Below, piece after piece: positions 17,480-25,200 of a stretch of 64,000 nt of DNA; within the stretch, counting starts at the first letter, position 1, and each line of letters starts with the position of its first letter. Source of the DNA: Mesorhizobium sp. 65-26 (GTDB lineage Bacteria; Pseudomonadota; Alphaproteobacteria; Rhizobiales; Rhizobiaceae); contig MKVL01000012.1 of the NCBI GenBank assembly GCA_001899205.1, forward strand, positions 1 to 64,000, written 5' to 3'. The position numbers were made by a program, and so were the translations under genes. The notes beneath the pieces are model-generated. The model saw only the letters and a list, made by a program, of their open reading frames with translations. It ran no database searches and was not told where the DNA came from.

Positions 17480-17657
17480 CAAGATCGAGCGGGAGCATTG
17501 GCCCTCCCGCCGCCTCTTCCAAATACCGTTCGACCGCCCGCCGAATGAGCCACGCCACCTTGACGCCTCGGGCCTTCGCCAACCGATCGAGCTCTGCCTT
17601 CTGCCGCCGTGTCAGCGTCGTCGTGACACGCTCAGCGTCGCGGCCGTCCTTCCCCAC
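17454..17657 (-). CDS. small ribbon-helix-helix (CopG/Arc-type) DNA-binding protein, putative controller
   Basis: A 67-aa protein. VTTTLTRRQKAELDRLAKAR gives one strand and the first helix; VKVAWLIRRAVERYLEEA gives the second, the classic ribbon-helix-helix. The GTG at 17657 is chosen because GGAGG stands five bases before it; an ATG at 17750 would place the promoter inside the gene. It is the first gene of the restriction operon and overlaps the methylase start. It probably controls the operon through the repeats just upstream (inference). Confidence 0.75.
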   Translation of the reverse strand: MGKDGRDAERVTTTLTRRQKAELDRLAKARGVKVAWLIRRAVERYLEEAAGGPMLPLDLDGGEDVKR

Positions 17658-17665
17658 TCTCGCCT

Positions 17666-17691
17666 CCGCGGCAATCCGCGGCGTTCCGCGG
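17666..17691. promoter_or_regulatory. three CCGCGG sites in 10-bp tandem units at the restriction-operon promoter
   Basis: CCGCGG occurs at 17666, 17676 and 17686, embedded in the units TCCGCGGCAA, TCCGCGGCGT and TCCGCGGCAA, exactly one helical turn apart. They sit between the -10 box and the ribosome site of the operon. CCGCGG is the Eco29kI recognition sequence, so methylation or controller binding here could tune expression. Confidence 0.75.
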
Positions 17692-17697
17692 CAAGCT

Positions 17698-17725
17698 ACT
17701 TTACTGAAATCTGTTAAAATCTCAA
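17698..17725 (-). promoter_or_regulatory. promoter of the nine-gene restriction operon
   Basis: On the minus strand TTGAGA (17725-17720), a 16-base spacer and TAAAGT (17703-17698) form a plausible sigma-70 promoter. Transcription would begin near 17691, inside the first CCGCGG repeat. Confidence 0.6.
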
Positions 17726-17855
17726 TCACGCGGAGGCTAGAGGCGTTCAAGAATCACTCGTCAATATGAGAACAAAGGAGGAACATGTCCAGTGGGCGCT
17801 TCCAATTCCTTGAGAGACGCCTGGGGTAATCTCTTACAAGCGTGAATGTCCCGAC

Positions 17856-18668
17856 TCATTCCTGCATAGCTTCCAGAGCGCGAGATAGGTTCAGAAACAT
17901 CCATTCGGCCTTGCGATCGGCGGTGAGAAAACCGTCGTAGTACGTGCCGTAAACCGCAAAGCTGAGATCAATTAGGTCGTTGCGTATGCGGTCAATGCGC
18001 TCAACTTTCGGACTACCAATCCTAATCCACCAGAGAAGATAGATAACAATGCCAAGAGCGTACCGGAAAAGGTACGTTCTGGTAATGTGCACGCGGTCCA
18101 TCGATCGCGGTTGCAATCCATGTCTCGTCGCCAGGGCTTCCCAGATTTGCTCGGCGGCGCCGAAAATGTTGCCGAACATTTCAGCCGTATAGGCGCCTCC
18201 AGTCCTGAGCATCCTTATCTCGTGTTCCGAAAACATCTGCTCTGACATCTCCGGCAGCGACGTCACGATATCGATCGCTCCCTGGTGCATTCCATCGAGA
18301 TTAACAGCGGCAGCGCTCCACAGATTCCGAAGATGCTGCAGGACGAATGGATCGCTGCGGCGAGACCCGTTCATGATGTGCGCCATCTCGCGGATCAGCG
18401 GTGCCACGTCATGCTGCTCCATAGCGGTGATCCCGTCAGGAAGGCCGGGATTCATTCTCGCGATCTCTCCTCCAGACTTCAGAACGACTATCTGCTTCGG
18501 GAAATCGCCGATCACCGAGAGGAAGGCGAGGATCGCATCGACGGTCTCCTGCTTGTAGACCTCGAACCACGCGAAGTCTGGGAGCACAGCAAGGTTCGCC
18601 GTGCTTGCGCGGAGGAACTCGCGCAACTCCGATGACTGTAACTTGCTGCTGTCGATGACCAATCGCAT
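17856..18668 (-). CDS. PIN-like domain protein
   Basis: A 270-aa protein. The N-terminus MRLVIDSSKLQSSELREFL has the first PIN-type Asp followed by S-x-L, and the C-terminus (YYDGFLTADRKAEWMFLNL) resembles the last PIN acidic motif, with a helical middle that contains one hydrophobic stretch (YALGIVIYLLWW). This predicts a metal-dependent RNase. Motif spacing is loose and the assignment rests on these two ends. It starts seven bases after the 387-aa gene and is probably co-translated with it. The 17726-17855 stretch before the restriction operon shows no gene. Confidence 0.6.
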   Translation of the reverse strand: MRLVIDSSKLQSSELREFLRASTANLAVLPDFAWFEVYKQETVDAILAFLSVIGDFPKQIVVLKSGGEIARMNPGLPDGITAMEQHDVAPLIREMAHIMNGSRRSDPFVLQHLRNLWSAAAVNLDGMHQGAIDIVTSLPEMSEQMFSEHEIRMLRTGGAYTAEMFGNIFGAAEQIWEALATRHGLQPRSMDRVHITRTYLFRYALGIVIYLLWWIRIGSPKVERIDRIRNDLIDLSFAVYGTYYDGFLTADRKAEWMFLNLSRALEAMQE

Positions 18669-18674
18669 AACCTA

Positions 18675-19838
18675 CTATAGCGACGGCTCGTTGAGGTGCG
18701 TTAAAATTTGGCCAGACCGCACCGGGTCGATCCTATCGGCTTCTGCGAGTGCCCACAGTTGCCAAGCTTCCACCACGGAGGGATCGATATCAGCCGAACC
18801 TTCGCCGATCGCGCGACGGACGCGCTCAACAAGCGCGCGAATGTCTTCAGCTTCACGTAACAGCTCGCCGCTGTTCCGTAGATTTTGCAGGCGCTTTTGG
18901 TTGAGCTGAACTAGCCATTCCTGGCGCTGCTTTTCCTTTTCAATCCGCTCCCGCTCTGCACGCTCCTCGGCTTCCCGCAGACTCAGGCGAAACTTTTTCT
19001 CGCCCGCCACGATGACCGCAGCCGCGATCTCGGCGATCCTTGATTCGAGCTTGGCGTCACCGTCATCCTGCCAAGAAACTGTATTCTTGCGGTCGAAACC
19101 CGGATCGATCCGCAGGGCAAGCGGGGTTGATGCTGGCTGGTCTGGCGCCGGCCGTAAGTACCCATGCTGACGCGCGGTGCGGTGGCTGCCGACTATTCCA
19201 ATGTCCAAACCGACATGTGTGTCACCGATAGCTGCTCCCGCGTGAATTTCTCCATCGCGTTCGTAGGCACCACCGTCGTGGCCGCGCTTGCTGAGCGCCA
19301 AAAACAAGGCGTTGAAGATCCTCAATCGTCGCTTGGCCAGCGGATTGTCGAACCTGGGTTCGTCAAAGGTCCACTCGCGTTCTGCATTTTTATCGCGGCG
19401 GCGCTGCTCCTGCTTGAGAATTTGAACGAGTCCTTTGTGGGGCCTGTCCAACGTGTGTGGGACGGAAGCTTTGCCAATCGCTTGCAATTCCTGTGCGTGG
19501 AGTTCGTCGAGGTCTTCTGGAACCAGAGCGGATGCGAATGGCCCATTGGATGCAAGCGGGGCTGCAATCGGAAGCACCTTTGCGAAGCGAGCGTCGACAC
19601 TTGCTCGACCCAATTCACCGGGGCGCCGCGGTGGCGCCTTCGGTAGGGCTAGTACCTTCTTTCCGGCACGTATTTTGTTCCAATAGCCCTGCGGCGGCGA
19701 CGCAATTCCACATCGCGTCAGCAGTTTCTTCAGCCGGACATCGGACAGTTCGAGCTTCGCCGCCAAGTCCCGCATCGGCGCAGACCAGGCGAACGCAATC
19801 AGATCGTCGGGCAACACCAGGATGTCTTTTTGCCACAC
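18675..19838 (-). CDS. conserved hypothetical protein with N-terminal HTH-like motif and coiled coil
   Basis: A 387-aa protein. The N-terminus has a helix-turn-helix-like pattern that I recall from island-borne hypotheticals (WSAPMRDLAAKLELSDVRLKKL, GYWNKIRAGKK). About residues 255-315 form a charged coiled coil (LREAEERAERERIEKEKQRQ). No enzyme motif was found. It is upstream of, and nearly touching, the PIN-like gene, so the two may act as a nuclease and regulator pair. 19839-20293 upstream contains no convincing gene. Confidence 0.7.
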   Translation of the reverse strand: MWQKDILVLPDDLIAFAWSAPMRDLAAKLELSDVRLKKLLTRCGIASPPQGYWNKIRAGKKVLALPKAPPRRPGELGRASVDARFAKVLPIAAPLASNGPFASALVPEDLDELHAQELQAIGKASVPHTLDRPHKGLVQILKQEQRRRDKNAEREWTFDEPRFDNPLAKRRLRIFNALFLALSKRGHDGGAYERDGEIHAGAAIGDTHVGLDIGIVGSHRTARQHGYLRPAPDQPASTPLALRIDPGFDRKNTVSWQDDGDAKLESRIAEIAAAVIVAGEKKFRLSLREAEERAERERIEKEKQRQEWLVQLNQKRLQNLRNSGELLREAEDIRALVERVRRAIGEGSADIDPSVVEAWQLWALAEADRIDPVRSGQILTHLNEPSL

Positions 19839-20293
19839 GTCGGCTTATCCCCATTTTGTTCAGCCGAGCTATGTTTGGCACGCCTTCGCAGTGTCGATAT
19901 GACAGGCCGGCCAGTGCCATCTGAGGTCAAATCTGGCTACTCCAACGTGCCGTCGATCGTGCCGGGAATGCGCTTACATCATCAAGGTGACTGCAGATCG
20001 GCCGCAGCTGAAGCAAGGCAGCAGTGGGCATCAGCGGGACGCTCTAAAAGCGATCTGCTCCCTTTCGTAGATCCTCGGGCAGCAGGGGGCTGCCGGACAT
20101 TGCCTCGTGGTGGAGGGAGGGTCAGAAGCAATCGAGGGAGGGCCACGAAACACGACCGAGACCGATTGCCGCCCGCAATCGGTGCGAGCGCCTCGCCGAG
20201 CAGCAAAACTGTGCGTCGACCGCGGGTCAACTGGCGATCGCCGGCGACTCGGCGGCAAAATCTGCGCCTGTGAAACAACGCAGGAGGCGAACG

Positions 20294-21383
20294 ATGGAAT
20301 TCTTTTGCGGACTAGACGTGGCGATGGACGAGACAGCGGTGTGCGTCGTCGACGATCATGGCGCTGTGCATCTCGAGGCGACGGCGGTGACAGATCCTGA
20401 TGCGCTTTTTGCGGTGCTGAAGCCGTTTCTGCCGCGCCTGCGCCGCGTCGGCCACGAGGCAGGATCACTGTCGCCCTGGCTGCATCCGGAACTCAAGAAG
20501 CTTGGCCTGCCGGCCGTCTGCCTGGAGACGCAGCATGTGCGCGCCGCACTCTCAGCGCAGCGCAATAAGACCGACAAGACCGATGCGCTCGGCATCGCCC
20601 ACATCATGCGCACCGGCTGGTTCCGCCAGGCCCATATCAAGTCGCAAAGCTGCTACCGGACGAAGCTTCTGCTGACGCATCGGCGCAATCTGAAGGCCAA
20701 GTTCCTCGATCTGGAAAACGCCATCCGCCATTCGCTGAAGGCATTCGGCATCCGACTGGGCAAGGTCGGGCGAGGGGCCTTCGAGCAGGCGGTGCGCACC
20801 GCGGTGGCGGAAGATCCACTGTCGTCCGAGTTGATGGACGCCATGCTGACGGCGCGCGCAGCGCTGTGGGGGCAGTATTGCCGGCTGCACAATCTCGTCG
20901 TCAAAATGGTGGCACGCAGCGAACTGTGCCGACGCTTCATGGCCATCCCCGGCGTCGGCCCGGTGACGGCACTTTCGTTCATGACGGCGATCGACGATCC
21001 GTCACGCTTCCGCCGCTCACGCGACGTCGCGGCCTACTTCGGACTGACCTCGCGGCGCTGGCAGTCGGGCACCTCGATCGACGTTCAGGGTCGCATATCG
21101 AAGGCCGGCGACGCGGACGTGCGACGCTCGCTATACGAGGCGGCGTCGGGGCTGATGACGCGCTTCAAGGGCATGGACAAGGTCAATAGCTGGGGGCCAG
21201 GCGATCGCCAAACGCTCCTGTCACCGTAAGGCCTGTGTCGCCGTTGCGCGCAAGCTGGCGGTGATCATGCACGCGATCTGGACCGACGGAACGTTCTATG
21301 TCGGCGACCCGGCGGCAAGCCAGGCGGATGCCGGCCGGCGTGCCCATGACAAGGCTCGCAAGCTGCTCGGAGCGCATCGATGA
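20294..21383 (+). pseudogene. IS110-family transposase, frameshifted near 21196
   Basis: CAGGAGG precedes the ATG at 20294. The DEDD RuvC-like N-terminal domain (FFCGLDVAMDETAVCVVDD, KTDKTDA) and the C-terminal transposase_20 domain (IPGVGPVTALSFMTAI, DVAAYFGLTSRRWQSG) are present. One extra base in the GGGGGCC run around 21192-21198 shifts the frame. After correction the protein reads on as QAIAKRSCHRKACVAVARKL to a stop at 21381-21383, about 362 aa. IS110 elements use a noncoding bridge RNA, expected in the 300 bp left of the gene. Element ends could not be defined by eye. Confidence 0.85.
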
Positions 21384-22234
21384 ACAGAAGACCGACAGTT
21401 GAAACGCATGGCGCCGGCACACTGACGGGCGCCACCTGACACAAGGAATCCGCTCCGGCGGATGAGGACTGATGCAGACCAGGAACGACGGAACGCACGT
21501 TATCTTGCCTGCGGCCGCGCCGATCGCAAGACGGCCGGACCGCGCCGGATTGCCTGTGACGATGCTCCGTCAGTCCGATGGAAAAGTGCGCCACGACGGT
21601 TCCCGTGCTGCCAATAAGCAGCGCTGCTACGCCGTCGCAGAGCGCGGAAGACTGCACGGCGCATCGGACCTTGACGCAAGAGTACGGGATCGTGGCTTAG
21701 AGCATAGAATAGTGTATTATCGTAGTTTAGAAGAGGAACGACGATGGATAGAAAGTCGCGGAAAATACGACCGATTAAGACGGCAAGATAAAAGGGTGCA
21801 CATTGCGCTTCGGTTGGGTGATTGTTTTTACTATTCTTTCTAACGAATTCCGCACATTGCAACAATTCGGCACAATGTGCCGAGAGTATCTAAAGCGGTG
21901 TCTTCGAACGCTTTTTGGCACATTTCCGAATGCGTTGCGACCTCTAAGCTTGAGTTTCGATTCGGCCCGACGCATTGGTCGTACGTCAGTCCAGCAGGTC
22001 AGGGCGCTTCGGCGTCGGGACCTGTCGGCCAGGCTAGGCGCCGGTCCGCCCGCCACCCCAGTATCCTTTAAGTCGCGCTAGGGTCGCCACGGCCGGAGTT
22101 AGTGTAGAGTTGGGAGCGAATAGCTGTGAAGTCGAAGATGGTGCGCTTGCCCCTGACGCTGGCAAGGACGCCGGCGCTGTGCGAAGAAGTGCGAGACTGA
22201 TTCAACATCGATATTAACTATTCAGAGGTCGTGC
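21384..22234 (+). other. 850-bp noncoding region with four GCACATT motifs before the large NTPase operon
   Basis: No convincing gene; only very short frames with ribosome sites (for example a 15-codon one at about 21744). GCACATT occurs at 21798, 21852 and 21918, and once inverted inside the 13-bp palindrome GGCACAATGTGCC at 21869-21881. The left part may be the right end of the IS110 element. The clustered motifs suggest an operator region for the rightward two-gene operon (inference). Confidence 0.4.
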
Positions 22235-25200
22235 GTGGTTTCGATTGGGGGGGAGCAGGTCGGATTAACTTCACTTCTGCAGTGCTGGCCATTCGATCCA
22301 AGCGGCCCACTTCCCGAGTTGCTGGCTGATCGCCGCTTGATCGGCGATGCCTTTTTCGTGCACCTACCGGCGTATCGCAAGTGGCCGGCATCTGCCGTCC
22401 GGCGCGGTCTCAAGCAGGCCGCCAAGCAACTTGATATTCCTTTCGACCGAAGCAATACCGACTTCGATCAACGCGAGCGAGATGACGCGCTCTCATACCA
22501 ATTTGCCAGCCGGCGCGTCGGGCGAGACGCGTTACCGGATGTCGAAGTCTACGTCGATGATATCCGTGGTAACCGGCGCCAACGAGGTCAGTGGGTGCAT
22601 CGAATCGGACGAAAACTCTCGGAAATCCTCTGGCTCCGCTACTTGGCCGACTCGCAGTTCAGCGATCTCGTTAGCTGGGCCACCAGCGCTGGGATCGCGC
22701 GGCCTGACCTCGGTGATTCCGATGCCTTCTTCCTGACGGCCACCTCACTTGACGATGCGCTGCGTGTTGCTGCTCCCCCCGTCTCGTTGGAAAGCCAGGA
22801 GCTGGCCCGTGTCATCATTCTGTTTGCTGCGCTGCTTCCTCTGGACGAGGCGGTTTCGCTAGTAGAGACTGCTAGCAAGCACGGCATAACGCAGCTGGAA
22901 CCTTTGGTTTCCCGGTCGATTGAAACAGCCCGCGACGGGGTGGATCAAGCGCGCACTGCGGTGCAGAACCTAGTATCTGCTCCTGTCATTATTCCGGCGA
23001 CAAGCTCTCCGGTCCTTGCTCCTGTCCCTGAGCTATTGATCAGCACTTCGCCATTGCCGGATTCCAGTACCGTGGCCAAGGATTTAATGCTTTCGGCCTC
23101 CGCCGCATTCGACGCTGCTGTCGCGGCCGAGCTCGAGATCGACTCCGGTGTATCTGTTATGCAGCTGCTGGAGCTCAACGAGGTTGACTACTTCGCCCGG
23201 ACGAAAGCGATCGAAAAGGCGCGCGAGGCACGTGCACGGCAACAGGTGGTCGCCAGCAAATGCCGTAGCTTTGTGCGGTCGACCCTGCTCGGTGCGATGA
23301 AGGTGTCGGGCCTAGAGCCCCCGCAATGGATCGACGACATCGACCGGGCAGATTCGAAAAGCTTGGCGTTGATGGTGCCCTCAGCAGATGCCATCGCAAG
23401 TTTCTCGAAGCCCGTAGCTGATCAGAGCGTCCGCCCTCTGTGGGTCGAACTCGCTTCCGCTAGTACAGACCTTCCAACATTGCTCGACGCCTTCAGTAAA
23501 CTCCCTTCGCTCCGTTCTCACGTCAAGGCCATGCAGTCGCGAGAAGGCGAGTTCATCGCCGCAGTTCGTGCGTTTGTCGAAAGCCATGGAAACGGCACAA
23601 CGGATGTCGCCGGTTGGTTGCGGAGGGCGTCGTCAGCAGAAATCAAGACGTTGCTCGACAACGTTGACCCCAGCCAATGGCCCGTTGCCGCAGCGTTGCT
23701 CATCCGTTTGGGTCTCGACAGCGGCGCAGAATTCGCTGCGGATTTCGAGCGGCGTCTGGCAGCGATTGGGAACAGTAGGGTTCGACGAGACTTGCTTCAT
23801 CTCGTCGATCCAACGTCGGTACTTTTTGATGAGCATCCAGCACTACAGCGAATAATCGTCGCCGAGCGGTTGCGAGACATACTTAACTTTGGCCCGCTCG
23901 TAGTCATTACCGACCCGAGCCTCAGACTCACAGACGAGACACTGGTTGGCGCACCGCTTGCCACTTTGACCAACCTACTGATCCATCACTTGGACCTCAT
24001 TGGGAATGGCACGGAGCTCCGTCGCCTCGCCGCGCCGGACTGGGCATCTAGCGCCAACAACAACAATATTGGCACGGAGCTCGCCGCCTACGCGACCACG
24101 ACATCCGCTAGTTCAGGATTCTACTTGCAACTCCGCGAGGCGATACGGGAGCGTCACTTCGTCCCCCTGGTCAAACACGGACAGGTCGACGCCAAGGCCG
24201 CAGAGGCACTCTCCACTTCTTTCGATGTCGAAGATGCTATTGAACTCGCAGTCTCCGACGTTCGCCGGGAGAATGCTAGGACGGCGCGGATCGAACCCCG
24301 TCATCGTGCGCGGATCCAGCGTTATGTCCGTCAGGGAAGGGAGCTGCTTGACTCATTCCTGCAATCAACCACGCCTCAAGCCAAATCGCGCCGAAGAGTT
24401 TTTGGCGTCCAACTTGCGAGTGCGCTTGCACAGCTCAGCAAGGAAAGCTCCGTTGCTGGATCACAGGTGTGGCTGGAATATGAGGTGCGATCAATGCTGG
24501 TCGGGCCCGCGACTTTGTTTGAGCTCCCCACATTGCGTGGGGATCCAACGCCAGTCTCCGAAAGTCGCTGGACAGCATCCGAAACTGCCTGGGCGCAGCA
24601 ATCGATGGAGCTGTCAGAATTCTATCTACAGGGGGATGTACCGACAGTGGACGTGGCGGCAAGTGCCATCAGGCACTGGGCACTGGGCCGCAATCCCAGT
24701 CCGCTGGAACTGACGGAAGACTTAATTGCCCGGGGACAAATCGCGGCGGCGCGCGCCTACGCTGAGGAAGCGGCGATCCCAGTAAGTGAGCGCCAGCAGC
24801 TGTCAGACCGTGTCGCGAATGCTGCAAGCGAAGCGCTCGCGCCCCTGAGGCAGCGACTCGCGACTCTTGAGCTCGAGCATGGCGCCGCGTTGGTGCGATC
24901 AGTTTCCACCGCCTCAGCCGTGCAAGACTCACTTGAGCGCTGGGAACTCCGCGAAGCCGCAGAGCAAATGGATTTCCTTGAGATGGAGGTATCCGAGCTC
25001 ATCGATGTCGGCAGGAGGGATGCGCTTGATGCCCCCGTTGCGGCCGAACGAGCGACCTTGCTTCGACGGTTGCTAAAAGCTGGAGTTGAAGGCCCCGATG
25101 AGCGCTGGTCACTTGCCGACCTTAGGGGGCGCTGGAACGCTGAGCTTTTGAACCGGGCAGCAGAACGTGCCCATCTGAAGCCCATCGAGAAGATGCTGGA

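Noticed and set aside
17454-17750. RHH protein starting at the ATG at 17750 (98 aa)
   Set aside because: This would place the -10/-35 boxes and the CCGCGG repeats inside the gene. The GTG at 17657 has a strong GGAGG and begins at the RHH strand.
21601-21783. Small genes in the gap before the giant NTPase, such as a 15-codon frame at about 21744
   Set aside because: Very short, basic and without recognisable homology; the ribosome-like purine run alone is not enough.
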